A DNA stretch of 64,000 bases from Paracoccus sp. M683 (GCF_007096355.1 NZ_VKDF01000012.1:1126-65125), one strand, 5' to 3'. Positions 25,971-36,014 are shown, counted from the stretch's first letter. Program-made: numbers and translations. The notes: generated by a model from the letters alone, not told the origin.

Positions 25971-27010
25971 GCCCGCGCCCCCGGCAGATCGCGCGTCACC
26001 TGAACCGCCGCGCGCGCGTCACTCAGCAGCCCCTGCGCATCCAGCCCTTTCGCGGTCATGTCGGTGGCCCAACCGGCGATCACCTGATCGCCAAGCTCGT
26101 GCATCTGCCGGGTTACCTCGGGCGATAGCTGGGTGATGGCATTGCCGGCCTGCTCCATCTGCCTGCGGCCCTCGGCATCGCCAATGTCCAGCGCGCGGCC
26201 GGCCCATGCGCTTGTCGCGAAGCCGGAATTGGCGTCGATCACCAGCTTCAGGTCGTCGGGCAGCGCGTCATAGGTCGCCTGATTCATGCCCCAGACCAGA
26301 AACAGGTTATAAAAGGACATCTCGCCCGCCACATCCGTATGGGCCGGCGCCAGTTCGTTCAGCTTCAGCGAGGGCGCCAGTTCCCAGGGGATCACGCCGC
26401 CGTCCAGAACGCCCTTGGCCAGCGCCTCGGGGAAGGCGGGAACGGGAATGCCGATCGCCGTCGCCCCCAGCTTTTCCAGCAGCAGCGCCGCGGGGCGCGA
26501 GGGGCCGCGCAGTTTCAGCCCGCGAAAATCCTCCAGCGCCACCACCGGATCACCGCGCTTGTGGATGATGCCGCGCCCGTGCATCTGCATGGCGATGACC
26601 TTGACGCCCTGAAAATCGTCCAGCAGGTGTTTTTGGCCATAGACCCAGGCGGCGCGGCTGGCCTCTTCGGCGGATTTCGTGGTCATGAAGGGCAGTTCCA
26701 GCGCCTCGACCTTGGGGAAGCGGCCGGGCTGGTAGCTGGGCGCAAACCAGGCGCCGTCAACCACGCCGTCGCGGACCATGTCGAACAGCTCTTGCGGGGT
26801 GCCGCCCAGCTGCATCGAGGGGTAAAGCTCGATCTTGATGCGGCCGCCGCTGTCACGTTCGATCTTTTCGGCCCAGGGCTGCATGAAATTCACCGGGCTG
26901 GCCGACATGGGCGATACATAATGCTGAAAGCGCAGCGTCACCTGTTCTGCCTGGGCCGGCAGGGCCGTCAGCAGGGTCAGCGCAAGGGCAAGGGGGCGAA
27001 GGATGGGCAA
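25964..27010 (-). CDS. TRAP transporter substrate-binding protein (DctP family), orphan
   Basis: The 348-residue protein has a signal peptide (ALALTLLTALPAQAEQ) and the DctP fold: VTLRFQHYVSPMSASPVNFM, the ligand-arginine region FRGLKLRGPSRPAALLLEKLGA, and IPVPAFPEALAKGVLDGGVIP. It would capture an organic acid in the periplasm for a TRAP importer. No DctQ or DctM gene lies in the window, so it is an orphan. The start is a TTG at 27010, supported by AGGAG 8 bases upstream. The ligand is unknown. Confidence 0.92.
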   Translation of the reverse strand: MPILRPLALALTLLTALPAQAEQVTLRFQHYVSPMSASPVNFMQPWAEKIERDSGGRIKIELYPSMQLGGTPQELFDMVRDGVVDGAWFAPSYQPGRFPKVEALELPFMTTKSAEEASRAAWVYGQKHLLDDFQGVKVIAMQMHGRGIIHKRGDPVVALEDFRGLKLRGPSRPAALLLEKLGATAIGIPVPAFPEALAKGVLDGGVIPWELAPSLKLNELAPAHTDVAGEMSFYNLFLVWGMNQATYDALPDDLKLVIDANSGFATSAWAGRALDIGDAEGRRQMEQAGNAITQLSPEVTRQMHELGDQVIAGWATDMTAKGLDAQGLLSDARAAVQVTRDLPGARAY

Positions 27011-27129
27011 GGGGTGGCTCCTGTCATTCGTCGAACGCGCCGCAGGCGAGGGTGCTGCGGCGCGGCGAAGATAGGAGTTATGCCGTTGATGTCAAAGCGA
27101 AAGAATTGAACAGTCGTTCGCTGGCGGGT

Positions 27130-27933
27130 CTAGCCCAGATCGGGGAAGAATTTGCCGCCGGGCGACAGGGTAAAGATCTCGAACCCGGTCGCGGTGACGC
27201 CGATCGAATGTTCGAACTGTGCCGACAGGGATTTGTCGCGGGTCACGGCGGTCCAGTCATCCGCCAGGATCTTGGTGTCGGGCCGGCCCAGATTGATCAT
27301 CGGCTCGATGGTGAAGAACATGCCTTCCTCCAGCGTCGGGCCTTTGCCGGCGCGGCCGAAATGCAGCACGTTGGGGGGCGCGTGAAACACCCGGCCCAGC
27401 CCGTGACCGCAGAAATCGCGCACCACCGACATGCGGTGCTTTTCCGCATGGCTCTGGATCGCCGCGCCGATATCGCCAAAGGTATTGCCGGGCTTCACGG
27501 CCTCGATCCCGAACATCAGCGAATCATGGGTGACCTGCATCAGTCGCTGCGCCTTGATCGGCGCGCGGCCGGCGACATACATGCGGCTGCTGTCGCCATA
27601 CCAGCCGTCGATGATCACGGTGACGTCGATATTCAGGATATCGCCATCGGCCAGCACCTTTTCGCCGGGGATGCCATGGCAGACGACGTGATTCACGCTG
27701 ATACAGCTGGCATGCTGATAGCCGCGATAGCCGATGGTGGCGCTGACCGCGCCTTCCTGTTCCACACGATTGCGGATAAAATCATCCAGCGCGCCGGTGG
27801 TCACGCCCGGCTGGACCATCGGGCCGACCTCGTCCAGGATCTGTGCGGCAAGGGTGCCGGCCTTGTGCATGCCGGCGAAATCCTCGGGCGCGTGGATGCG
27901 GATGCCTTCTCGGGTGATACGGCCTTCGTTCAT
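27130..27933 (-). CDS. map: Methionine aminopeptidase, type I
   Basis: The 267-residue enzyme removes the initiator methionine from new proteins. Metal ligands are all recognisable: the first aspartate in DILNIDVTVIIDGWYGDSSRMY, the second in the same stretch, His in GHGLGRVFHAPPN, and the glutamates in FFTIEPMINLG and the C-terminal SAQFEHSIGVT. Length is that of a type Ia enzyme without N-terminal extension. It is divergent from the CinA-like gene across about 100 bases. Confidence 0.97.
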   Translation of the reverse strand: MNEGRITREGIRIHAPEDFAGMHKAGTLAAQILDEVGPMVQPGVTTGALDDFIRNRVEQEGAVSATIGYRGYQHASCISVNHVVCHGIPGEKVLADGDILNIDVTVIIDGWYGDSSRMYVAGRAPIKAQRLMQVTHDSLMFGIEAVKPGNTFGDIGAAIQSHAEKHRMSVVRDFCGHGLGRVFHAPPNVLHFGRAGKGPTLEEGMFFTIEPMINLGRPDTKILADDWTAVTRDKSLSAQFEHSIGVTATGFEIFTLSPGGKFFPDLG

Positions 27934-28037
27934 GGGCTTAAACCTTTCGCTTATCGCCTAGATAGCGATGGAAGGCGGCTTGTTCCAGCCCTTCGGCCCG
28001 GCGTAAAAGACCTGCGAACCACGCGAAAGGGCCACCG

Positions 28038-28778
28038 ATGCAATCCGACAACCCCACCGCCGCAATTCTGGTGATCGGAGACGAGATCCTGTCGGGCCGC
28101 ACGCGCGAGGGCAATGCGCATCATCTGGCGCAGGTGCTGAACGCCACCGGCTTTGACCTGCGCGAGATCCGCGTGGTGTCGGATGACCACGATCAGATCG
28201 TCGCGGCCGTCCGGGCGTTGGATGGCAACCTTGGCGGTGCCTATGACCTGTTGTTCACCAGCGGCGGCATCGGGCCGACCCATGATGACATCACCGCCGA
28301 TGCGGTCGCCGCCGCCCATGGCACCACGGTTCAGGTCGATGCACAGGCCCGCGCGCTGTTGCAGGCGCGCTGCGACCGCATGGGGGTGGAGCTGAACGAG
28401 AACCGCCTGCGGATGGCGCGCATTCCTGTTGGTGCGACCCTGATCGACAACGCCGTTTCCGCTGCTCCGGGTTTTTCCATCGGTCATACTCATGTGATGG
28501 CCGGCGTCCCCGAGGTGTTCCGCGCCATGGTCGACTGGCTGATCCCGAACCTGCCCGGCGGGCGCCCGGTGCAGTCGCTGTCGGTCGAGGTGCGTCGCGG
28601 CGAAAGCGACGTGGCCGAGGGGCTGGCCGAGGTCGCCAAGGGTTTCCCCGACCTGTCGCTTGGGTCCTATCCCTTCCGCGACAATGATGTCTGGGGCACG
28701 CATCTGGTGGTGCGCGGCCTTGACGCGGCCCGCGTGGCCGAGGGCATGGACGCGCTGAAGCGGCGGTTGTCGCTGTGA
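28038..28778 (+). CDS. CinA N-terminal (MoaB/MogA-like) domain protein
   Basis: The 246-residue protein is the molybdopterin-binding-type domain of CinA: AILVIGDEILSGRTREGNAH at the N terminus, LLFTSGGIGPTHDDITADAV, and a C-terminal subdomain ending VAEGMDALKRRLSL. The separate nicotinamide-mononucleotide deamidase domain of full-length CinA is absent. The N-terminal domain in other bacteria has ADP-ribose or CoA pyrophosphatase activity, so a nucleotide-processing role is possible. Its TGA overlaps the ATG of the following GNAT gene. Confidence 0.9.
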   Translation: MQSDNPTAAILVIGDEILSGRTREGNAHHLAQVLNATGFDLREIRVVSDDHDQIVAAVRALDGNLGGAYDLLFTSGGIGPTHDDITADAVAAAHGTTVQVDAQARALLQARCDRMGVELNENRLRMARIPVGATLIDNAVSAAPGFSIGHTHVMAGVPEVFRAMVDWLIPNLPGGRPVQSLSVEVRRGESDVAEGLAEVAKGFPDLSLGSYPFRDNDVWGTHLVVRGLDAARVAEGMDALKRRLSL

Positions 28779-29485
28779 TGGACGCCGTGCTTGCCCAGGC
28801 GTTCGAGACCACCTGGCCCGCCGCAGAATATGCCGATGCCGGCGGCTTTCGTCTTGGCCGGGCGCCGGGCGCAGGTGGCAGGGTCAATTCGGCGCGCCGG
28901 GCCGGTGACTGGACGCAGGCGGATCTGGATACCGCCATCGCCATCTTTGGCGACTGGCAGCAGCGGCCGGTCTTTCGGGTTCTTGACGATGATGCCAGCC
29001 TGATCGCGGCCTTGGAAAAGCGTGGTTTTCAGCGCAACAATCCCACCGCGATCATGACCTGCCCCATTGCCGCGCTGACCGACCGGCAGGTGCCGCCGGT
29101 CACGGCCTTTGCCGTCTGGCCACCGCTGGCCATCCAGCGCGAGATCTGGGCCGCCGGCAATATCAACGCCGCGCGCCAGCAGGTGATGGAACGGGTGCCC
29201 GCGCCGCGAACCTCGATTCTTGGCCGGATCAAGGATCGGGCGGCGGGTGCGGGTTTTGTCGCCATTCACGGCGATGTGGCGATGGTCCATGCGATCGAGG
29301 TTGCGCCGGACTGGCGCCGCGCGGGCATGGCCGGCTGGATGATGCGGCAGGCGGCGATCTGGGCCGAGGAACAGGCTGCTGCCCGGATCGGGCTTGCCGT
29401 CAGCCGCGCCAATGAAGGGGCGGTGGCGCTGTATCGCGGGTTCGGGTTCGACGAGGTTGCCGGCTATGGCTATTACGAAGTCTGA
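28778..29485 (+). CDS. GNAT-family N-acetyltransferase
   Basis: The 235-residue protein has a C-terminal GNAT domain from about residue 120: GFVAIHGDVAMVHAIEVAPD, the acetyl-CoA loop WRRAGMAGWMMRQAAIWA, and [21 protein letters not shown]. The N-terminal half is less conserved and may be a degenerate second GNAT fold. ATG 28778 overlaps the stop of the CinA-like gene (TGATG), indicating coupling. Its 3' end overlaps the BadF-type kinase gene by 20 bases. The acceptor substrate is unknown. Confidence 0.85.
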   Translation: MDAVLAQAFETTWPAAEYADAGGFRLGRAPGAGGRVNSARRAGDWTQADLDTAIAIFGDWQQRPVFRVLDDDASLIAALEKRGFQRNNPTAIMTCPIAALTDRQVPPVTAFAVWPPLAIQREIWAAGNINAARQQVMERVPAPRTSILGRIKDRAAGAGFVAIHGDVAMVHAIEVAPDWRRAGMAGWMMRQAAIWAEEQAAARIGLAVSRANEGAVALYRGFGFDEVAGYGYYEV

Positions 29486-30356
29486 CTCCACAGGGTTCGC
29501 GCTGGCGCTGGATGGCGGCGGCACCGGCTGCCGGGCAGTGCTGATCGACGCCAGCGGGCGCGAGATCGGCCGGGGGCAGGGCGGACCGGCCAATGTGAAC
29601 TCGGACCGGCAGGGGGCGCTGGCCGCGATCACGCAGGCCTGCGATCAGGCCTTGGCCGGGCGGGTTGCGCCGGATCAGATTTCAGCGGTGCTGGGGCTTG
29701 CGGGGGCCGAGGTGTCGGGCGCGCGGAACTGGCTGGTGCCGCAACTGCCCTTCGCGCGGGTCCAGGTGGTGCAGGATGCGGTCACGGCGATGGTCGGTGC
29801 GCTTGACGGTGCCGAAGGGATCGTTGCCGCGCTTGGCACCGGCTCGGTCTATGCGCGGCGCTGGCAGGGGGGCGATCTGGTGGTCGGCGGGCGCGGCCCG
29901 ATCCTTGGCGATCAGGGCGGCGGCAATTGGCTGGGCCGGCACTTGCTGGCGCGCACGTTGCAGGCGGCGGACGGTTTTTTGCCGATGACGCCGCTGCTGG
30001 CCGATATGCTTGCGCAGATGGACGGTGTGGCCGGGATCATCACCTTTGCCGCCACTGCCCGCGCTGCCGAATTTGCCACCCATGCCCGCGCGGTGGTCGA
30101 GCGTGCCGATGACCCTGCCGCCGCCGCGATTCTGGCCGATGCCGACAGGATCATTGCGGACAGCATTGACCGGCTGCAACCCGACGCGACCCAGGGCGAG
30201 CCCCTGCCGGTGGCCTTCAATGGCGGGCTGGGACGCATCTTTGCCGGCCGCCTTGCCGGGCGCTGGCCAATGGTCGAGGCCAAGGGTAGCCCCTTGGACG
30301 GTGCCATCCTGATGGCGCGGGAACTGGCGTCCGGGGCGGCCAGACAGCCGGCTTAA
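29466..30356 (+). CDS. BadF/BadG/BcrA/BcrD-family ATPase, probable amino-sugar kinase
   Basis: The 296-residue protein has an actin-like ATPase fold: [20 protein letters not shown] for the first phosphate loop, [33 protein letters not shown] with the catalytic aspartate, and [20 protein letters not shown]. These features resemble N-acetylglucosamine kinases more than the activators of 2-hydroxyacyl-CoA dehydratases, because the cluster-binding cysteines are missing. It overlaps the GNAT gene by 20 bases and the convergent kynA by 4 bases. Confidence 0.85.
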   Translation: MAITKSDSTGFALALDGGGTGCRAVLIDASGREIGRGQGGPANVNSDRQGALAAITQACDQALAGRVAPDQISAVLGLAGAEVSGARNWLVPQLPFARVQVVQDAVTAMVGALDGAEGIVAALGTGSVYARRWQGGDLVVGGRGPILGDQGGGNWLGRHLLARTLQAADGFLPMTPLLADMLAQMDGVAGIITFAATARAAEFATHARAVVERADDPAAAAILADADRIIADSIDRLQPDATQGEPLPVAFNGGLGRIFAGRLAGRWPMVEAKGSPLDGAILMARELASGAARQPA

Positions 30357-31174
30357 AGATCGGTGCGCAATTCCCACAGATCGGGAAACAGCACCACTTC
30401 CAACATCCGGCGCAGATAGCTGACCCCGCCGGTGCCGCCGGTGCCGCGCTTGAAGCCGATGATGCGTTCTACCGTGGTCACATGGTTGAAGCGCCAGCGG
30501 CGAAAGTAATCCTCGAAATCGACCAGCTTCTCGGCCAGCTCGTAAAGTTCCCAATATGTCGAGGGGTTGCGATAGACCTCGGCCCATGCCACCCGCGCCT
30601 TGGGGTCGGGTTGATGCGGCTGGTCCAGCGCCTCGCGCGGGGGCACGTCAAAGCCCGCCGCCGCCAGCCGCGCAAGGACCGTGTCGTAAAGGGATGGGCG
30701 TGCGACCTCTGCCATCAGCGGGACGATCAGTTCGGGGCGGTGTTCATGCGGGCGGATCATCGGCATGTTGCGATTGCCGGCGACGAATTCGATCATCCGG
30801 TATTGCTGCGACTGAAAGCCGCTGCTTTCGCCAAGCGAGGGGCGGAACTCGGTATATTCACTGGGCGTCATGGTGCGCAGCACGTCCCATGCGCTGTTCA
30901 GCTGCTCCATGATCCGGGCCACGCGGGTCAGCATCTTGAAGGCCGGTTGCAGATCGCCCGAGGCGATGCGGGTGCGGGCGGCGTTCATCTCGTGCAGGGC
31001 CAGCTTCATCCACAGCTCGCTGGTCTGGTGCTGGACGATGAACAGCATCTCGTCATGGGCCTGAGACAGCGGATGCTGGGCGTTCAGCAGTGCATCCAGC
31101 CCCAGATAGTCGCCATAGGACATGCGGTCCTTGAAGGACATGCGCGCGCCTTCGCTTTCGGGATCATAGCTCAT
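30353..31174 (-). CDS. kynA: Tryptophan 2,3-dioxygenase
   Basis: The 273-residue haem enzyme opens the indole ring of tryptophan to N-formylkynurenine, the first step of the kynurenine pathway. Diagnostic segments are [37 protein letters not shown], the [19 protein letters not shown] active-site region, and [19 protein letters not shown] near the C terminus. It is the last gene of the minus-strand operon, overlapping the CoA ligase gene by 4 bases. That position ties tryptophan entry to anthranilate breakdown. Confidence 0.97.
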   Translation of the reverse strand: MSYDPESEGARMSFKDRMSYGDYLGLDALLNAQHPLSQAHDEMLFIVQHQTSELWMKLALHEMNAARTRIASGDLQPAFKMLTRVARIMEQLNSAWDVLRTMTPSEYTEFRPSLGESSGFQSQQYRMIEFVAGNRNMPMIRPHEHRPELIVPLMAEVARPSLYDTVLARLAAAGFDVPPREALDQPHQPDPKARVAWAEVYRNPSTYWELYELAEKLVDFEDYFRRWRFNHVTTVERIIGFKRGTGGTGGVSYLRRMLEVVLFPDLWELRTDL

Positions 31175-32790
31175 GATTTCAGCCTGAAACGTTGGATCTT
31201 GCCGGTCTGCGTCTTGGGCAGCGCATCGGTAAAGATCACGCTGCGCGGGTATTTATAGGGGGCGATCATGGCCTTGCAATGCGCCTGCAAACGCTGGACG
31301 GTGGCCTGATCGGGGGCAACGCCGGCTGCCAGCACCACATGCGCCTGCACGATCTGGCCGCGTTCGGCGTCAGCCACGCCAATCACCGCGCATTCGGCCA
31401 CATCGTCATGGGCCAGCAGCGCGGCCTCGACATCCGGCCCGGCGATATTATAGCCGCCCGACAGGATGATATCGTCGCTGCGCGCGGCAAAGTGGAAGCG
31501 CCCGTCCTCATCCTGCCAGAAGGTGTCGCCGGTGATGTTCCAGCCGTTCTGGACATAGTCCCCCTGCCGCGTGTCGTTCAGATAGCGGCAGCCGGTCGGC
31601 CCGATCACCGCCAACCGCCCCGGCTCGCCCCGCGCGACCTCGGAACCATCCGCATCGACGATGCGGGCGCGATAGCCGCCGACGGGCCGCCCGGTCGTGC
31701 CGGGATGGCTGTCGTCAAAGCGGTTGGTAATGAAGATATGCAAAAGCTCTGTCGAGCCGATCCCGTCCAGCATCGGCTTGCCGGTCTTGGCGCGCCATTC
31801 CTCCCAGACCGGGCCGGGCAGGGTTTCGCCCGCACTGACGGCGGCGCGCAGGCTGGAAAGGTCGGCACCTTCCTCCATCGCGCGCAGCATCACGCGATAG
31901 GCGGTGGGCGCGGTAAAGCAGATCGTGGCGCGATGGGTCTGGATGATCTCGATCAGGTTCGGCGGCGAGGCGTTTTCCAGCAGCACCGCACTGGCGCCAA
32001 AGCGCAGCGGAAACACCGCCAGCCCGCCAAGGCCAAAGGTGAAGGCCAATGGAGGCGAGCCGACGAACACATCATCCGGCGTCACGCCCAGCACCTCTTT
32101 CCCGTAACCATCGGCGATGATCAGCAGGTCGCGGTGGAAATGCATGGTCGCCTTGGGCTCGCCCGTCGTGCCGCTGGTGAACCCCAGCAGCGCCACATCG
32201 TCGCGGCCGGTGCGCACGGGATCAAACCGCACCGGTTTGGTCAGCGCCGCCCGGTCCAGTTCGGCATCGTGATTGGCGGTGCCGTCAAAGCCCACCACGG
32301 TCCGCAGATGGGCCGAGCCCTTGGCCGCCGCGACAAGCTCATCCATCAGCCGGGTGTCACACAGCGCATGCGTCACCTCGGCCTTGTCGATGATCTTGGT
32401 CAACTCGCCCGCGCGCAGCATCGGCATGGTATTCACGACCACCGCCCCGGCCTTGGTCGCGGCCAGCCAGCAGGCCACCATCGCCGGGTTGTTCGCGGAT
32501 CGGATCAGCACCCGGTTCCCCGGCCTGACCCCGTAATCGCTGACCAGCGCATGGGCCAGCCGGTTGGTCCAGTCCGCCAGTTCCTTATAGGTCCGCGCCC
32601 GGCCATTGCCGATCAGCGCATTGCGGTCGCCAAAGCCGTGATCGACCATGCGGTCGGTCAGTTCGGCGCCGATATTCAGCCAGTCGGGATAGTCAAACCC
32701 GGAAAGGTCGATCTGCGGCCAATCGGCCGGCGCGGGCAGGTTGTCGCGGGCAAAGCTGTCCTGATGCCCGCTTGGTCCCAGATGTTGCAT
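31171..32790 (-). CDS. AMP-forming aryl-CoA ligase, probable 2-aminobenzoate-CoA ligase
   Basis: The 539-residue protein is an ANL-superfamily ligase of the benzoate-CoA ligase group. The P-loop [19 protein letters not shown], the A5-like segment [12 protein letters not shown], the hinge [22 protein letters not shown], and the C-terminal catalytic lysine in [13 protein letters not shown] are intact. Context points to anthranilate as substrate: kynA directly downstream and a 2-aminobenzoyl-CoA-type monooxygenase/reductase at the head of the same operon. Benzoate or salicylate cannot be excluded from sequence alone. ATG 32790 follows GGGAG. Confidence 0.87.
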   Translation of the reverse strand: MQHLGPSGHQDSFARDNLPAPADWPQIDLSGFDYPDWLNIGAELTDRMVDHGFGDRNALIGNGRARTYKELADWTNRLAHALVSDYGVRPGNRVLIRSANNPAMVACWLAATKAGAVVVNTMPMLRAGELTKIIDKAEVTHALCDTRLMDELVAAAKGSAHLRTVVGFDGTANHDAELDRAALTKPVRFDPVRTGRDDVALLGFTSGTTGEPKATMHFHRDLLIIADGYGKEVLGVTPDDVFVGSPPLAFTFGLGGLAVFPLRFGASAVLLENASPPNLIEIIQTHRATICFTAPTAYRVMLRAMEEGADLSSLRAAVSAGETLPGPVWEEWRAKTGKPMLDGIGSTELLHIFITNRFDDSHPGTTGRPVGGYRARIVDADGSEVARGEPGRLAVIGPTGCRYLNDTRQGDYVQNGWNITGDTFWQDEDGRFHFAARSDDIILSGGYNIAGPDVEAALLAHDDVAECAVIGVADAERGQIVQAHVVLAAGVAPDQATVQRLQAHCKAMIAPYKYPRSVIFTDALPKTQTGKIQRFRLKS

Positions 32791-32805
32791 CTTCGCTTCT
32801 CCCGC

Positions 32806-33201
32806 TTAGTCAGGAATAACGGCGGTGGCCTCGATCTCGACCTTGGCGCGGTCCTCGACCAGCGCCACGACCTGCACCAGCGCCATGGCCGGGTAATGCC
32901 GCCCGATCGTATCACGATAGGCCGCGCCTATCTCGCGCAGCGCATCCAGATATTCGCGCTTGTCGGTCACATACCAGGTCAGCCGCACCAGATGTTCGGG
33001 GCCCGCGTCGCCTTCGGCCAGCACGGCCAAGACATTTTCCAACGCCTGCCGCACCTGAGCGGCGAAATCGTCGCTTTGAAACTGCTGATCGGCATCCCAG
33101 CCCACCAGCCCGCCGGTAAAGATCATCCGCCCACGCGCCGCGATCCCGTTGGCGTAACCCACGGCGCGCTTCCAATGGGCGGGGTGCAGTTCCTCATGCA
33201 T
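32806..33201 (-). CDS. RidA-family protein (imine/enamine hydrolase type)
   Basis: The 131-residue protein has the RidA/YjgF chorismate-mutase-like fold: YANGIAARGRMIFTGGLVGWD, then RQALENVLAVLAEGDAGPEHLVRLTWYV, and a C-terminal ALVEDRAKVEIEATAVI with Glu at the usual position. The arginine of the classical RidA active site would fall in the AKVEIEATAV region and appears replaced, which suggests a specialised subgroup. It overlaps the thioesterase gene by 8 bases. RidA proteins hydrolyse imines or enamines, which would fit ammonia release from an amino-cyclohexene-CoA intermediate; that link is inference. Confidence 0.85.
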   Translation of the reverse strand: MHEELHPAHWKRAVGYANGIAARGRMIFTGGLVGWDADQQFQSDDFAAQVRQALENVLAVLAEGDAGPEHLVRLTWYVTDKREYLDALREIGAAYRDTIGRHYPAMALVQVVALVEDRAKVEIEATAVIPD

Positions 33202-33583
33202 GATCGGCCTCCAATATCTTGCGGATGGTGTCGGGGATGGCCGAGGGCTTGAACCCGGCCTCCATCCAGACGACGGTAACCCGCGCGTCGATCCGGTCCT
33301 CGGCATTCAGGCGAAAGCGGATGCTGCTGCGCCCCAGATGCTCGACGCCGAGAACCCATTCCACCCGGTCGCCAAGCCGCGAAGGCTTGCGGAAATCCAT
33401 CTCAAGCCGCACGGCGGGAATGCCCTGACCGGCGGCCACCATCTGGTGAAAGGGATGCTTCAGCACGTCGATGAAATAATTTTCCACGACGTGATTCACC
33501 ATCTCGGCATAACGCGGGTAAAAGACGATCCCCGCCGGGTCGCAATGGCAGAATTCGATCTGGATCACGCGGGAATAAGCCAT
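33194..33583 (-). CDS. 4-Hydroxybenzoyl-CoA thioesterase-family (hot-dog) protein
   Basis: The 129-residue protein is a hot-dog-fold acyl-CoA thioesterase. The active-site aspartate is in IEFCHCDPAGIVFYPRYAEM, the hallmark of the YbgC/4HBT group. RLEMDFRKPSRLGDRVEW and HLGRSSIRFRLNAED are the following strands. It may release CoA from a pathway intermediate or recycle CoA trapped as a dead-end aryl thioester. Its ATG overlaps the TGA of the acyl-CoA dehydrogenase gene by one base. Confidence 0.9.
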   Translation of the reverse strand: MAYSRVIQIEFCHCDPAGIVFYPRYAEMVNHVVENYFIDVLKHPFHQMVAAGQGIPAVRLEMDFRKPSRLGDRVEWVLGVEHLGRSSIRFRLNAEDRIDARVTVVWMEAGFKPSAIPDTIRKILEADHA

Positions 33584-34716
33584 CAGTTTCCTCCCAATAC
33601 GCTGCGCGCAATGACCAGCTTCTGCACGTCGCTGGCCCCTTCATAGATGCGCAGCGCCCTGATCTCACGATAAAGGCTCTCGACCGCCATCCCGACCCGC
33701 ACCCCGTCGCCGCCGAACAGTTGCACCGCCTGATCAATGACGGATTGCGCAGCCTCGGTGGCATAAAGCTTGGCCATCGCCGCCTCGCGGGTGATCCGCG
33801 CCGCACCCCGATCCTTAGCCCATGCAGCGCGATAGACCAGCAGCGCGGCGGCATCCACCTTCAACGCCATATCTGCGATATGCCCCTGAACCATCTGCAA
33901 CTCGGCCATCGGCGCGCCGAACAACTGCCGTTCGGTCACCCGCGCCATCGCCTCGTCCAGCGCCCGCCGGGCAAAGCCCAAAGCCGCCGCCCCGACCGTC
34001 GGCCGGAAATGATCCAGCACGGTCATCGCGATCCGGAACCCACCGCCCGCCTCGCCGATCAGCGCCTCCTCGGGCAGCCGCAGATTGCTCAGGCGCAGAT
34101 GCGCCAGCGGATGCGGCGCCATGACCTCGATCCGGCTGACGACTTCCAACCCCGGCGTATCGGCGGGCATCAAGAAGGCCGACAAACCCTTCGCGCCCGC
34201 AGCGTCGCCCGTCCGAGCAAAGATCACATAGACATCCGCAATCCCGCCATTCGAGATATAGGTCTTGTCGCCGTTCAGAACCCAATCCGCCCCATCGCGA
34301 ACCGCCACGGTGCTGGTCCGAGCCACATCGGACCCCGACCCCGGCTCGGTCAGCGCAAAGCCCGAAATCGCAGCGCCTTCCCGCGTGCGCCCCAACCATT
34401 CCCGCTGCTGGGGCGAGCCGAACAGCGTCACCGCCCCCATCCCCAGCCCCTGCATGGCAAAGGCAAAATCCGCCAACCCGTCATGCCGCGCCAGCGTCTC
34501 GCGGATCAGGCAGAGGCTGCGGATATCCAGACTGTCTCCGCCCGAGTGCTGCAACCAACCACCCGCCCCAAGCGCCGCCACCAGCCCGCGACAGGCCGCA
34601 TCCACATCCCCATGATCGACCGGCAGATTGGCCGAGGCCCAGGCCTCCAGCCCCGCCGCCAATTCGCGATGCCGATCCTCGAAAAACGGCCAATCCAGAA
34701 AGCTTTGATCCATCAT
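33583..34716 (-). CDS. Acyl-CoA dehydrogenase
   Basis: The 377-residue flavoprotein has the family signatures [41 protein letters not shown] and [30 protein letters not shown] C-terminal segments, with a glutamate-containing YEGASDVQK end. It would oxidise an alicyclic CoA ester in the 2-aminobenzoyl-CoA route. Two adjacent ATG codons (34716 and 34713) are possible starts; both lie at the end of the repeat element that separates this gene from the enoyl-CoA hydratase gene. Substrate assignment is contextual. Confidence 0.92.
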   Translation of the reverse strand: MMDQSFLDWPFFEDRHRELAAGLEAWASANLPVDHGDVDAACRGLVAALGAGGWLQHSGGDSLDIRSLCLIRETLARHDGLADFAFAMQGLGMGAVTLFGSPQQREWLGRTREGAAISGFALTEPGSGSDVARTSTVAVRDGADWVLNGDKTYISNGGIADVYVIFARTGDAAGAKGLSAFLMPADTPGLEVVSRIEVMAPHPLAHLRLSNLRLPEEALIGEAGGGFRIAMTVLDHFRPTVGAAALGFARRALDEAMARVTERQLFGAPMAELQMVQGHIADMALKVDAAALLVYRAAWAKDRGAARITREAAMAKLYATEAAQSVIDQAVQLFGGDGVRVGMAVESLYREIRALRIYEGASDVQKLVIARSVLGGN

Positions 34717-34762
34717 CCGTGCCCAAATATCCTGCGGGGGTCCGGGGGTGCAAAACCCCCGG
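34717..34762 (-). repeat. GGATATTT intergenic element, copy 3
   Basis: On the minus strand a CCGGGGG/CCCCCGG hairpin (34742-34748 with 34756-34762) is followed by ACCCCCGCAGGATATTTGGG and CACGGATG. The element fills almost the whole gap between the enoyl-CoA hydratase and acyl-CoA dehydrogenase genes inside one operon, and its purine-rich tail runs straight into the dehydrogenase start codon. Confidence 0.75.
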
Positions 34763-34767
34763 CTCCG

Positions 34768-35580
34768 TCAGTTCCCCTCGAAAACCGGCGTCTCCTTGGC
34801 GACGAAGGCCCGATAGGCCCGCTCGAAATCGCGGGTCTGCATGCAGATCGCCTGAGCCTGCGCCTCGGCCTCGATCGCCTGATCCAGCCCCATGTTCCAT
34901 TCCTGGTTCAACTGCGTCTTGGTGATCCCATGCGCCCAAGTAGGCCCCGCCGCGATGGCTCGCGCCAACTCCATGGCCGCCCCTTCGACATCCTCATGCA
35001 GACTGTTCCAGAAGCCCCACCGCTCGCCCTCTTCGGCGCGCAGCACCCGGCCCGTATACAGCAGTTCGGCCGCCCGGCCCTGACCGACGATCCGGGGCAG
35101 CATCGCGCAGGCCCCCATGTCGCAGCCCGCCAGCCCGACCTTGGTGAACAGGAACGCCGCCTTGGCCGAGGGCGCCGCCAGCCGTAGATCGCTGGCCATC
35201 GCCATGATCGCCCCCGCACCGACGCAAATCCCCTCGACGGCGGCGATCACCGGCTTGCCGCAATGGATCATCGACTTGACCAACTCCCCGGTCATCCGGG
35301 TAAAGGCCAGCAGTTCGGGCATCTCCATCCCGACCAGCGGTCCGATGATCTCATGCACATCGCCGCCGGAACTGAAATTCCCGCCATTCGAGGCCAGCAC
35401 GACCACATCCACATCACTCGCATGGGCCAGCGCGCGGAAGGTTTGCCCCAATTCGGCATAGCTGTCGAAGGTCAAGGGGTTCTTGCGCTCGGGTCGGTTC
35501 AGCCGGATCACGGCGATGCGGTCGGTCACGCGCCACAGGAAATGTTGCGGGACCAGCCCCGCCATCTGGATCGGTTTCAT
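34768..35580 (-). CDS. Enoyl-CoA hydratase/isomerase family protein
   Basis: The 270-residue crotonase-fold protein has the oxyanion-hole segments [20 protein letters not shown] and [21 protein letters not shown], and the catalytic region [20 protein letters not shown]. In the pathway it could hydrate or hydrolytically open the ring of a cyclohexene-carboxyl-CoA intermediate. It follows the MarR gene by 2 bases. The hydrolase, hydratase or isomerase activity cannot be decided from the sequence. Confidence 0.92.
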   Translation of the reverse strand: MKPIQMAGLVPQHFLWRVTDRIAVIRLNRPERKNPLTFDSYAELGQTFRALAHASDVDVVVLASNGGNFSSGGDVHEIIGPLVGMEMPELLAFTRMTGELVKSMIHCGKPVIAAVEGICVGAGAIMAMASDLRLAAPSAKAAFLFTKVGLAGCDMGACAMLPRIVGQGRAAELLYTGRVLRAEEGERWGFWNSLHEDVEGAAMELARAIAAGPTWAHGITKTQLNQEWNMGLDQAIEAEAQAQAICMQTRDFERAYRAFVAKETPVFEGN

Positions 35581-35582
35581 CT

Positions 35583-36014
35583 TTATCCCTTTCCCGCCCG
35601 CGCCAATATCTCGCGCATGGTCTCTAAATCGCTGTCGCTCAGGCCATCGAAAATCGCATCGACCTCGGCCTCATGCCCCTCGGCCATCGCCTCGAATGCG
35701 GCCAGCCCGGCGGGCGTCAGCCGCACGCGGATGCGGCGGCGGTCGCCATCCTCGGCCTCGCGCCGGGCCATGCCATCGGCCTCCAGCCGGTCGACCACGG
35801 CGGTCGCGTTGCCGTTCGACACCAGCAGCATGCGCGACAGTTCCGACATGGTCACGCCCTCGCGCCGCCGCCACAAGGCCGCCATCACGTCGAAACGCGG
35901 CAGGGTGGTCGCATGTTCGCGGCGCAGATAGTCGCGCAGGCGGTTCTCGGCGGCGCGGGTGACGCCCAGCATCCTGATCCACAGCTTCAGCCGGCGCTTG
36001 GAAAGCTCGCTCAT
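35583..36014 (-). CDS. MarR-family transcriptional regulator
   Basis: The 143-residue protein has a winged helix-turn-helix typical of Mar[41 protein letters not shown] and the wing [19 protein letters not shown], with dimerisation helices at each end. Its gene overlaps the SDR gene by 4 bases and sits inside the aminobenzoyl-CoA operon. It is therefore the likely local regulator, probably released from DNA by an aryl-CoA or anthranilate-type ligand. The 16-bp palindrome upstream of the operon is a candidate target. Confidence 0.92.
   Translation of the reverse strand: MSELSKRRLKLWIRMLGVTRAAENRLRDYLRREHATTLPRFDVMAALWRRREGVTMSELSRMLLVSNGNATAVVDRLEADGMARREAEDGDRRRIRVRLTPAGLAAFEAMAEGHEAEVDAIFDGLSDSDLETMREILARAGKG

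Noticed and set aside
31192..33252. 686-codon open frame on the plus strand opposite the CoA ligase
   Set aside because: Shadow of the ligase and RidA genes; low-complexity composition and no motifs.
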